A stretch of 64,000 bases of DNA from Daucus carota subsp. sativus (taxonomy: Eukaryota; Streptophyta; Magnoliopsida; Apiales; Apiaceae). This document shows, piece by piece, positions 23,601 to 35,083 of the stretch (positions are counted from its first letter, which is position 1; each line of letters begins with the position of its first letter). The DNA is taken from the NCBI RefSeq assembly GCF_001625215.2, contig NC_030381.2, forward strand, positions 4,365,131 through 4,429,130. Direction: 5' to 3'. The position numbers and the translations under genes are program-made. The notes under the pieces were generated by a model that saw nothing but the letters and a program-made list of their open reading frames with translations, was not told the origin of the DNA and ran no database searches.

Positions 23601-26600
23601 TGTGTTACTTCTTGATTTGTTGTGCAGTGAATTCATTTATTATTTCATATGCAGATTTACTCAGTTGAGATTAAGAAGGAACAAGACTTGGCCATCCCCT
23701 CTACAAAGGAACTCTTAAGATTCTATGATCCAGCTGTGTGCTCCAGTTCAGATTTAAAAAGGAAATTGGAGTCCACATGGTTGAAGGTTACGATCCAAGT
23801 TCTTATAGACCAATAACATGTTTTAGTTCAATATAAGATGCTTGCACCAATTGCTTATAAAGTTGTTGCTTATTCCATTTGTTTCACAGATAGAAAAAAG
23901 AGTCAACAGGTCACTTTGAGCATAATTGGCTTTGTGACTCCTAAACTTCAAATTGTGATGTTAATTAAGCTTTTTTAAATTACAATATTTTGTTCTTAAA
24001 ATTAATTTTTGAAGTCTCTGGCAATGTATATTTTCGTCCTTCAATCAAACATAATCATGTAGAAAAATTCAAATCGGGGTTCTTACATGCTAAGTTACCC
24101 GGACACGGGTATGAGTATCGGACACGGGTTCAGATCCAAGAGTCAGATTCGTAGTTTTAGGATAATTAGGATTCGTGGACATGGATCCGGTATTAGACTC
24201 GGGTACAGGGACTTGGCACTTAAACTCCACGCAAGTAAAACTTTATATAGCCTGATTTATGGTACATTCATAAATATAGTGTCTACTGCACATAAATCAC
24301 ATACGCCTAAAATTGAAGCATAAAATCAATAGAACAACATAGAAACAAGTCATTCATGGATCTTGTTCTCTATGAACAAGTTGAAACAAGACCTAAGTTT
24401 TCATTTTGACCTGGGATGTTACAAGGTGAGGTGTCCGGTTGTAATAAGAAGGATCCGACACAGATCCCATACCCACACCCATGTCATGTCCGGTGGACAC
24501 CGGTATAGGCACAAAAATGGAGAGTCCGGGTAACATAGCTTACATGGACTGGGCAGTCAGTTACAGCTATAAATAAGGATTTTTATAATCTGGACATAAC
24601 ATATCATATTGCCACTTTTATTATACTTGCATTAAAGATGATAGTTTATATTCGATCTTCTTTGTACAGTTTGATGGCTCTTTGCTCAAGTTGCAAGCGT
24701 CACTTTCTGATAACTTCAGAGATACGGATGAAAAACAGAAGTTACTTAGAAGCAGGATGTCCAACATTCACCAGAAGATTTTATATTGTATCAACGATCT
24801 TGGTCTCATGTGTGCTTTCGAGGTATCATTATGTTGTAATCAACTCGAGGGTACATAGAGCAGATATAAGAAACCTGTGGGAATAAAACATATATAAGAA
24901 AGGCACGTTACCCTGCTCGCGTGAAATTGACTTTTTCCATAATTTAGATACATAATAAGAAATTTAGATTATATCAGATTGATCTGCAGTACGCATAAGG
25001 CATAATTTATTCTAGAGTGGACCATTCAGGAGTTTCTGGCAAAATATATCGTCTCTTTGATATTTAATACAAGCATTTTTAAGAGCTGTGCTGCTCTTGT
25101 CATCTTACATGTTATGATGTCTCCTTTCTTCACATGGTAAAGGATCCCCGGAACCTTTACAAATTAACAAACTTCTCAGTTTTTGACTAATAAGCTGGGA
25201 TGACATATTCCACATTCCTTTTGGTTACTTTAATGTGGAAATGTTGTTTAATGTGCAAATGCAGGCTGTAAAAATCTTAACAGAGAACTCCCCTGAGGTC
25301 AATACCGACTGTGAATTTTATATGGAAAGCTCTCTCCAATATAAATATTACCTAGAAGAGGTGTTAAGTCTCGTTGAAGAATCCTTGCCCCAAGGTATGT
25401 TATCTGCTTACAATTTTTTAGAAGCTCTCCTCTCTTAATATATGAAGAGCTGGTCCATGGCTAACAATTCTCCTGAACCAGATGGGGGAAAATTAAGTCT
25501 CAGCCATCCACACCTATTAGTCGTGGAAGGAATTGTTCTATTTGCATCTAACAGGTGCTGAAGCAAAATTCTAGCCCTGCCTAATTGGTGTGGAAAGTTT
25601 TAGACTATACTTCCTCTCCACAGTGCGGATGGGTTTCACTCATGCTTGTTCTGTGACTAACAGGTGTGGAGGATTTATTGAAACTATATATCACAGCTGT
25701 CTGAAGCCTAATCCTACGACTAGGAGACTAATTTTCTTTAACTGGTCAGGAGGCATGTGCAAGACATGGACCAGTTCAAATATATGTGAATCAGTTTACT
25801 TACAGTTTTCTTGATTAAGTTGTGCTGATCACTAGAGGGTCATGTTTGTCACGTTGGTCAAGTGTTGCTTGCTATCCACTAGGTCAGGGGTTCCATTCCT
25901 GGAAACAGCCTCTTTACAAAAATTGATTGCAAGGCTGTGTCTGCTTCTGCAGCTCTGCCAGTTCCCTGCATCTGCTAGAGACTAATAAAGCATTCTGTAG
26001 ACCATATTAATTCAAATTCAAAATTTACTTAGCGGTTGATGCTTCATATAAATTTGGTTAATGTATAATCTAAGAGGAAAATTTGAAGTAGGAGATAGAA
26101 TATGCCATGACAGAAAAGATAATAAACTTATAAACATTCAAAAACTGTGAAAGCAAGAGGTAGGAAGCATTTACAAATTTTATAGAATGTTTGGTCTAAA
26201 GTGGGTAAGTTGAATATAAAACCATATTTTGATTATCCTGTACGTTTGCAAGAAGTTTTAGATAGCCCCTTCACTTTAGCCCAGGAACAATAACTATTGA
26301 TGTAGCATTTGCCATCTTGCTCTATACTTTGGAGTTTGGACGGAGAATTCCAAGCATTATATACCAAAATTTTATCAGTCTTTAATAGTGTGACATTCCA
26401 TGCTCCTGCCCGACAACTAAATTAGTACAATAGTTTTTTCAAAGACTCCAAACTCTTATGTGTCTATATTTTTTGTTGGCATTAATTTGCTAATTTTTGT
26501 CTTTGTGAAGGGCAATTTATGTGATATTTAATTGTTAGTCATATCTTGTAAATTTCTCAGGCCATGAAAGTTTGTTGGACGAGGGGCACGACTATGCGAA

Positions 26601-29600
26601 GACTGTATCTACATGTTTTATATCTCCGAAGTTATATGAACTCCTTCAAATTTTTCAGTCATTTGGGTAAACCAACAGTGTCAATCGATTAAAGTTTTTA
26701 TGTTTGATCAAATATTATATTATTCTCAAACTTTTCCTTTGTTGGGGTGTCATTGCAGGGAAGCTAAAGAAGTGCTTTGCCTAGTTTTCGTTGAACAAAT
26801 CATTACAGCAAAAGCTATTGAAAGAGTTTTTAAGAAAATTAATTATTTGTCTCATTTATCGGCTTCATATTTAACTGGGACCAATAACTCCGTTGATGCC
26901 CTAACGCCGAAACTGCAGAAGGAAATTTTGGATTCATTCAGATCTGGGAAGGTATTTTCTAAAATAAAGTAGAAGTATCTTATATGTTATGTGCTTCCTG
27001 AATTTTTGCATTATTATTTTCTTATTTCATGACCATTTTTTTCCATCTATATTTAACTTCTCCTAGAGAGAACAATTGTTGTCATTCCTAAATTTGGACA
27101 AGCTCAAACTTCCTCTGTGTATTTTGTGTCAGGTAAACCTTTTATTTACTACTGATGTTGTTGAGGAGGGCATTGATGTGCCTAATTGTTCCACTGTGAT
27201 ACGCTTTGACCTGCCAACGACGGTTCGTAGTTATGTTCAATCACGTGGACGGGCACGTCAGGATAATTCCCAGTATCTCATGATGCTAGAGAGGTGACCA
27301 AATAAATTTATTGGATAATGCTTATAGTTACATCTTATCACAGACATTTTGGACAAAAAAACCATATTGTTGTTTAAATGCAAAACTTTTGAATCAATTG
27401 GTACTTGGCATTGAACAAATAATTTGTAAACTGCATCTCTTCCTTACGATGTATATCTGCTCAGGGGTAATTTAAAGCAAAGAGACCAGATGTTTGATAT
27501 CATACAAAGCGAGTATCTTATGCGAGACACTGCTTTAAAAAGAAAAGAGGACTCCTCAAGCTTAAAACCTTGGAATACCAAAGATATTAGTACATACGTG
27601 GTGCCTGCTACTGGAGCATCAGTCACTGCAGATTCTAGTGTGGGCGTCATTTATAGATATTGTGAAAAACTTCCCCATGACAAGTATACTTCTGATGCTT
27701 TGTTTTCGAATTCTGTTTTACCTAGTATTTTGTAACTGAGTAGGGACTGTGGGTGCTTATTCATAATCTCTTGATGTAAATCATTCCTCCACAGGTACTA
27801 CAGTTCAAGGCCCAGTTTTCAAATCTTATCGTCGGAGAACTTCTATCAGTGTGTAATGACGTTGCCTCCAAATGCAGCTTTTAAATCTGTAATTGGCCCT
27901 TTTTGTGGAAGTACCCACCTATCCAAGCAGCTTGTCTGCCTGGATGCATGTAAAAAGTTGCATGAGCTTGGGGCTCTCAATGATCAACTTCTCCCAATAA
28001 ATGAACAGCCAGAGAAAAGTGATTCCATTGTAAAGAACAAAGCTTCAAGTGCTGGTGCGTTAGTAGACTTCCAGTTTTTAAATAATAATTTTGAAAATAG
28101 TTACCGCCGATGCTTTTGTGATAGTTAGGAAATACTTTGCATTCTCAGAAATGTGTTTGTTATTTATTAAGATTATTCACGTGAGTCTGCAACCCAATTT
28201 TTATGGCATTGGCTTGACGATATGATGATAGGGTTGGATGGTCAATTACTTTATCTCGTCGCTGTGTTTCTTCTAGTAAGTGCAACAACAAAAAATAGTT
28301 GAATACAAGAACAAAGAACTCTAGTGTTCTCTATGAGTTTCTTTTCTCCAGTTGTATTCTTTGTGCAGACTTGCCTTCCATCACAGACAATATTACTACC
28401 CCAAGACTGTTGTCTCGTGATCATTGTTATCTCGTTTCTTAAATATATTTGTTTCATGGAGATGATCTTTCTGGTGGATTTTCACATCGGTTGCATGTAG
28501 GACAACATCCATATGATAGAGATCTTCATTACAAGCTCTCAGAGTTTGAGAAATGCGGAAGTAATAAAAGGGAACAGTAGTAGAGAGGAGAGAAAGAGAT
28601 TGTTAGAGACTTTGTTAGATATATTATAATGTCTGCTACAATATTACAAAGGAGGCAATGCCTCAATATATAGAAAATATGACACTTGGTGGCTACTCTT
28701 GCTATAGTAGCTAGTACAATGCATGATGTCATCTTGATTACCTAAGCCTGATTATGTCGTATTATTGTTGATATATGCACAATTTGGTAGCTCATTTTTG
28801 CCTATCATAATCATTTCAGTGTTCCTTTTCCGTTATTTTTGTAGGAACAACAAAGAGGAAAGAACTACACGGAACAACCTGCATTCAAGCACTATCTGGG
28901 ACATGGGGCGAGATGATTGACAACATGGAATTTTTCGCCTACAAAATAGATTTTGTTTGTGACGATCCTGATGTACATTATTCAAGTTTCATCCTTTTGG
29001 TTGAGTCGCGTCTTGCAGATGATGTGGGAAACTTCGAAGTTGATTTGCACTTGATCGATAGGGTTGTCAAGTCTTCAGTTTCTTCATGTGGGCAAGTACC
29101 TCTGGATGCGGAACAGGTAAATGCATTATTTTATCTTAAGGTATCTGTTTTTGGGATATTTATCTCTACGAAGCATAATTCGATATATCGTTTTTTATTT
29201 GTGCCAGGTGAGAAAATCAAAGTGCTTCCAAGAATTTTTATTCAATGGGATATTCGGGAAGTTGATTATCAGCCAGATATCAAAAAAAGGAAGACAGATT
29301 TTGCTTCAGAATAATGTGTCTTTATGGAAGCCATCATATATGTACTTACTTTTACCACTAGAGTCTGCAAAAGTACCTAGTCAAGAAACCTGGAAAATTG
29401 ATTGGGCAGTTATAGAGACTTATGGTTCTGCAATTGAGTTTTTTAAGTTAAATGCCTGGTTAAGTGCTGAACAATCAGGCAGTGTAACTGGGGGTCTAAA
29501 AAACAATGATCTGATTGGTAGCGATGTCAATTGTGTAGGTAATATACAATTTGCAAACGGAATACTTCCTGTCACAGACATCAAAGATATGGTTGTTTTG

Positions 29601-32600
29601 TCAGTTCATACAGGAAAAGTGTATTCTGTTATTGAAGTCCTTCTGGACCTTTCTGCTGATAGTACTTTTGATGGATATTCTGATGAAGCACCAATAAATT
29701 ACGCGTCCTTCACCGACTACTTCCAAAAACAGTAAGTCTTCTTTAACTTAATTTTCTGTTTACTTTGCAAACATCAGTGACCTTACTAAACTTATTATCT
29801 AAATCATTCCCCTCGATAAGGTATGGGATGTCTCTACTACGTCCGGAACAGCCTCTACTGCTGCTGAAACAAAGTCATAAAGCCCACAATCTTCTCATTG
29901 ATTACAAAGAAGGTTCTTTTGCTATGTGACTAATCATCTTATATCAGGATTAGTTAACAATTATTTCCTAGTTTACCTCTAGATAAAAACTAATATCTAC
30001 TTTTATTGATTGATTTAATTTTCTAATGCAAATAGCAGGTTTTTTAAGTAAAAAGAGAAAAGAAACCAGCAGTAAAAAGGTTGATAGAAAGCCATATGAC
30101 CTTGTCCGCATGCCACCAGAACTTCTGGTTTTTGTTGATGTGGGATTAAGTGTTCTAAAGTCGGTGTACTTGCTACCATCCTTAGTTCACCGTCTGGAGT
30201 CCTTAATGTTGGCCAGCCAACTTAGAGAAGAGATTAAGAGTGACGTTGGAAACGTTCACATATCAAGCTCACTGGTTTGTGATCAGTTGGTCCAAGTTAA
30301 TAATTCTTTATATTATTCCTTTTTGTATCTTATGAACCTACATTGTTTAACTATTGTGTTTTATCCTTAGATCTTGGAAGCTCTAACAACTACGAAATGC
30401 GGTGAGAGTTTCTCCATGGAACGACTGGAGTTACTTGGGGATTCAGTTTTAAAGTATGCTATAAGTTGCTACCTGTTTCTTAAATATCCGAACAAACATG
30501 AAGGACAATTATCGGATTGCCGCATAAACGCTATTCGTAATTCCACTTTGCACAAGTTGGGAACTGATAAAAAGATACAGGTATTATATCTACTTGTACA
30601 TGAAGTTGGTTAATCCGGTTATTCTTTTTGTTTTTTTTGCATATCTAGCATCAAAGCATAGTATTAGTGGGAGACCCGTATTGCATTGTAGTGGATTTTC
30701 TTTAGGTCAAAAAGTTACTGTGGTAATTAATGCAGAATTATACGTTGGCAGGGGTATATCCGAGATAATCCTTTTGATCCTGGACGCTGGACTGCTCCTG
30801 GGCAGCAGTCTATACGTCTTTTTCCGTGTGAACATGGAGTGGATACAGCTGATGTCCCTCTAGATAGTAAATTTGTAAGCGAAGACACAAAAGTTATGAT
30901 TGGAAAGTGCTGCGATAGGGGTCATAGGTGGATGAGCTCCAAGACTATATCTGATTGCGTTGAGGCCCTTATAGGAGCATACTATGTCGGAGGTGGATTG
31001 GTCGCCTCAATTCAACTGATGAAATGGCTCGGTATGGATGTTGAAGTTCAGCACTCACTGCTTTATGATGCTATGACAAATGCATCTTTAAACCTTTACA
31101 GCCCAAAAGCAATAGAGATTGGGATCGTAGAGTCTAAGTTGGGATATCAATTCTTGGTCAAGGGTCTGTTGCTGGAGGCCATCACGCATGCTTCGGGGGA
31201 GCAAGCGACCGGCCGTGGCTATTGTTATCAGGTATATAATGTATCATTATTGATTTTATTTCTGCATACTTTTACATCTAGTTCTAGCTTGATGAGCAAG
31301 TGATGTTTGAGTCGGCATTTTCTTCTGCAATTCTCTGATAGAGGCTTGAATTTCTGGGCGACTCTGTGTTGGACCTACTCATTACATGGTACTTGTACCA
31401 AATGCACAAGGATATTGATCCAGGAGAGTTAACAGACTTGAGAGCAGCCTCCGTCAATAATGAAAATTTTGCAGCTGCAACTGTCAGAAAAAATCTTCAT
31501 TTTCATCTCCAACACTCATCTGGACTTCTCCAAAATCAAATAACTGAGTTTGCTAGACTTGTTTCAGGTTCATATAGCAACAACAAGGCATCCCCTCCTG
31601 CAAAATGTCCCAAGGTCAGTATATGTGATTTCGAAAGCTGGCTAATTGTCCATAATTTTGAACACATCTTAAAGCTCCTGTGTGTTCCTTCTACTCCAAT
31701 ACGTGCATTTTAAATACTTTCTGTGATCAAGATGACATGCCTTACAATGATCCAACTGCATTTCCGTATCATCAAATCTTTCTGTTTACAATAAGAAATC
31801 AAAACACAATAAAGGAAAATTACTTTAAAGGCAATCGTTAAGATACCCCAGACAAGTATATCCAAGTAAATAAACATTATATATTTGACATTAAATGCAT
31901 ACTATTGGATTAACAATTATCTTTAGTTATCTTAGTAATACATCAAATTGCAGAATGTGTGGATAATTTTGCAGCTCTAATTATCGTACATCTTTATGCT
32001 TGCAGCCAGAGTTCATTTTTCCCCTCTATCTTCCTCCCGTTTAAAAACTGTGTTTGTAACAGGCACTTGGCGACTTATTGGAGAGTATTGCAGGGGCAAT
32101 ATTAATTGATAGCAAGCTTAATCTTGAAGAGGTGTGGAGAATCTTCAAGCCGATATTATCACCAATTGTGACACCTGATAAACTTGAACTCCCCCCGCTA
32201 CGTGAACTAAACGAATTGTGCGACTCTCTTGGATTATTTGTTAAAGATAATTGCCTAACTAAAGGAGCAGCGGTGTTTGCTGAGCTTAGTGTGCAGCTAA
32301 ACGATACACGGTTGTTTAGAGAGGGGTGGGGGCAAAGCAGGAAAGCTGCAAAGGCTCAAGCAGCTCTTCAGTTACTGAAAGATCTAGAAGTATGGCCTAA
32401 TCACCTGTAGCTCTACTATTCTTTGTTTGTCTGTGGATCATTTTCATCTTTGTATTTTTCTTTTTCTAATCTATTCGCTATTTCTCCCAGAAAAGATTAT
32501 TTTGGCACTTGGCTTTTTATTAATAAACATGATAGAAATGCACTCGAAAGACTTATTGTGTGTGCTTTACTTCTAAACTTGAATCCTGATATCTGTTTAT

Positions 32601-34233
32601 CTACGCATATTACGTGTTTGGATTATCTGGTATAATCGGGTTTTTTTATAATTAAAACTGTAAAATTTCCAACATAATAGACTGATTGCCTACTATAATG
32701 TTTATCATCCAACCATGTCAATATGTCATATTTTAAGATTGATGACAGTTTATTACTCTCTTTTTTTCCCTGAAAACAGGATAGAGGGATTTCACGGCGA
32801 AAACAAAATGTGGACTCTATTGTTGCCTCATCTTCCCCAAATTCAGCAATTCCGATCTGCAACGAAGCATGTACTGAATCTTTGACAAATCTTTCATCCC
32901 CCAAGAGGCACAAGGCATATGACGGACGAACCACAACTCAAACTCCTAGTACCAATGGGTCTAAAAACAATATGTGCGGTATGATGTTCCATTCTATATT
33001 TATGTCTTCCAATAATCTGCAAAATAGCTATACCAGATATAATGCATGAGTCTGTTGCTTAGTAATCATACGTATTAGTAACTAAACCAACAATGAATTC
33101 AGCAGCTGCTTATTGAAGGAGCTAACAGCATGCGCTGTATTTGCATTTAGATCAGACTTGGATTAAATCCCCTGATTTTATTCTTGTAAAAGCTTGTGAA
33201 ACCCGTGCGATTTACAAACTTCTTTACTATTTGTTTTTGTGTGACTCGGCTTGACCCACAAAACGACAGTATGCCATTTCTCATCTTATGACATCCCTTG
33301 ACAAGCAATTAAAATATCACGAATTGCAAGGATATAATTATTTAGTTGCCTGTCCATCTTGATAAGGTAGATGAGCAGTTTGTGCACATAACAACACAAG
33401 GCTCATGCATCATAATGTCTCGGGAAAAGCACAGTTTTACCCTGATTTTTCGGAGTTTGGACATAAAGATGATGTTTCAGAGATGAAACCTGTGTCCTAG
33501 CTAATAACAAGTAGACACTTACCAATGCGTCAAGTGCAACCTTCTTTAGGTAGATATGTTACAATTCTTGAGACGAGAATTGGGCTAAAATTTGAGTTAT
33601 TTAATTTATCAAGTTTACTTGTACTTAATGGCCAAACTCTTTTCTCCAAGCTCATCACTAATTAAGAACACTCAAGTACCCAACTTCTTCGCATAAACTG
33701 ACCGACCTCTTTTACATGTGTTGATTCATTTTCTTTCATGCAGTTCTCGAATCAATTAGGATGACGAAAGGGGGGCCACGAAACGCCCTCTATGATGTAT
33801 GCAAGAAACAACAATGGCCATTGCCTAAATTTACGACAACTGAGAAAAAGTCAAGGTTGGTAAATCATATGCTATTGTTTCCTAGTTAACGCTTGACAGT
33901 TCCATTATACTCGTGTTTTTACAATTTTTGTGTTTCCTAGCTGACGCTTTATGGTTCCACTACGCTTGTGTTCTTTACAATTTTTCGTTCAGTTGTCTTG
34001 ACTATGTAGCCAACTTTTATCGCAGATATCCCATGGAAATCGGTGAAGGCTCTGAAATGAGGCAAGGGTTCAGTAGCTTTGTGTCGCAGATCACCTTAAC
34101 CATTCCAAATTACGACGTTATTGTTGTCAGTGGACATCAACGTGCAGACAAGAAAAGTTCATACGACTCTGCATGTCTTCTCATGTTGTCTGAACTTGAG
34201 CAACGGGGGTTTCTAAGCATTGCCAAATCATGA
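20687..34233 (+). CDS. DCL3: DICER-LIKE 3 (24-nt siRNA-producing endoribonuclease)
   Basis: Nuclear RNase III enzyme that cuts RDR2-made double-stranded RNA into 24-nt siRNAs for RNA-directed DNA methylation. The model has 25 exons and 1660 residues: 20687-20817, 21203-21383, 21898-22011, 22325-22459, 22612-22681, 23167-23231, 23655-23786, 24670-24822, 25265-25394, 26561-26666, 26759-26951, 27133-27293, 27465-27683, 27795-28054, 28845-29116, 29208-29731, 29821-29912, 30039-30274, 30371-30580, 30752-31231, 31342-31614, 32063-32389, 32780-32978, 33744-33855, 34026-34233. Seen: Walker A DTGAGKT, DExH box DECHHA, helicase motif VI QSRGRAR, DUF283 ([11 protein letters not shown]), PAZ region in exons 15-17, RNase IIIa ([11 protein letters not shown] and [12 protein letters not shown]), RNase IIIb ([10 protein letters not shown] and [12 protein letters not shown]), one dsRBD (exon 22) and a divergent second one (exons 24-25). 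The paired acidic residues of both RNase III centres are present. The segment [11 protein letters not shown] and the overall length favour DCL3 over DCL2 or DCL4. Confidence 0.95.
20912..21010. mobile_element. Terminal fragment of the DCL3-intron hAT-like MITE family
   Basis: Begins CTATGTTACCCGGACTTTTC, the same terminus as the reversed right end of the element at 24090-24538. It continues with GGACACTCG and CGGACATGG words like those of that element. The other end was not found, so this is a truncated or worn copy in intron 1. Confidence 0.5.
22058..22135. repeat. Pyrimidine microsatellite (CT)n and (C)n
   Basis: A run of CT repeats, a stretch of about 16 C, then mixed CTCTCC and CCTCCCT words, inside DCL3 intron 3. 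Simple-sequence DNA of this kind is length-variable. Confidence 0.95.
23255..23344. repeat. 45-bp direct duplication in DCL3 intron 6
   Basis: Two copies start at 23255 and 23300 with GGTCCTTG, then CCATTGATAAGGATTATATAC and CCATCAATTTT. They differ at two or three bases. The second copy runs into the inverted-repeat element described next. Confidence 0.85.
23334..23556. mobile_element. Hairpin-rich MITE-like insertion in DCL3 intron 6
   Basis: Bounded by inverted CCATCAATTTT (left) and AAAATTGATGG (right), each followed inward by an imperfect match ending at GGATTAAAAAAA / TTTTTTTTAATCC. The interior repeats CCAGCT/AGCTGG and AGCTCTTT/AAAGAGCT motifs in both orientations, so RNA of either strand would be strongly folded. 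No clear target duplication was found. Confidence 0.55.
24090..24538. mobile_element. hAT-like MITE in DCL3 intron 7
   Basis: A 449-bp element with inverted ends CTAAGTTACCCGGAC and (reversed right end) CTATGTTACCCGGAC, one mismatch. An exact 8-bp target duplication CTTACATG lies at 24082-24089 and 24539-24546. Subterminal GGACACGGG, GGATCCG and GTCCGGTG words recur in both orientations. An 8-bp duplication is typical of hAT transposition. No transposase is encoded. Confidence 0.8.
28540..28745 (-). mobile_element. Possible LTR fragment in DCL3 intron 14
   Basis: On the minus strand there is a promoter-like TTTTCTATATATTGAGGCATTGCC, then a C/T-rich stretch (CTCTTTCTCTCCTCTCTACTAC). This arrangement is common in Copia-type LTRs. 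No TG...CA ends or target duplication could be fixed. This is a weak call based on composition and arrangement only. Confidence 0.3.
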
Positions 34234-35083
34234 TGTTGTATACATGTCAGATATTATATTGTTAGGGGATTGACTATTGAGAATGGTAATTTTTAGATAG
34301 AAAGTAGTTGTTGAAAGCATTGACAAATTATGGTGTTTGCATACAAATTTTTGAGTTTCACGGAAGTTGGTTGGAATTTGAGTTATCAATACATAAGAAA
34401 ATTTCCAAGACAAAATTTTGAAACAAAAGCTGTTGAAATTTCTAGTTTAACATCTTTATTTTTGGTTGAAATGCAAATTATGAGAATATGGTAGCCTTCA
34501 TAATAGTTAACTACAATCTAAAATTATATTAGCAAATTTACGAACTAAATTTTTGCTAAAGAATCAAGTTGTTTAAAATTTTAATTGTTAATACTTAATA
34601 CTTGTTGAATTCAAGTTAAATCAGGGAAGTTAATCTCTTATTTATTAAAAAGAAGATCATGATACATGTCTTCTTATATATCAAATGTAACTTTTATATT
34701 ACTTTACTATTAAATTACACAACTTTTAAAATTTATCAATTAAAAATTCTAACAAAATGGATGAAAATTAAGTTTTTTTTTTTTGAAACCAGGATGAAAA
34801 TTAAGTTATAATCTTATATAATTTTAATAATAAAAACAAAAATATAATACTCCCTGAGCATGTAAAATTTGTAGAGGAGAACAAATTTTTTTCTAACGGA
34901 AGTATGAAAAAATATAGTTTATATTTATATAAAAAATAAGTGATTTTTTCCATTTTATAATTTGAAGTAGAGTATATTAAATAAAATTTGAAATATAATA
35001 TTTATCTTATATAGGAATTAATAAATGTTGTCAAATATATAAGCCTAAAATTCAAAAATAGTGGAGGGAAACTCAGTACCTAA
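34234..35083. other. Spacer between DCL3 and the PPR gene
   Basis: Very AT-rich, with no gene recognised. It should contain the DCL3 3' end and the PPR promoter, but no specific element stands out. Confidence 0.5.

Noticed and set aside
24087..24323. 78-residue frame with Arg/Gly/Asp-rich repeats
   Set aside because: It lies wholly within the hAT-like MITE at 24090-24538 and reflects its GGACACGGG words.
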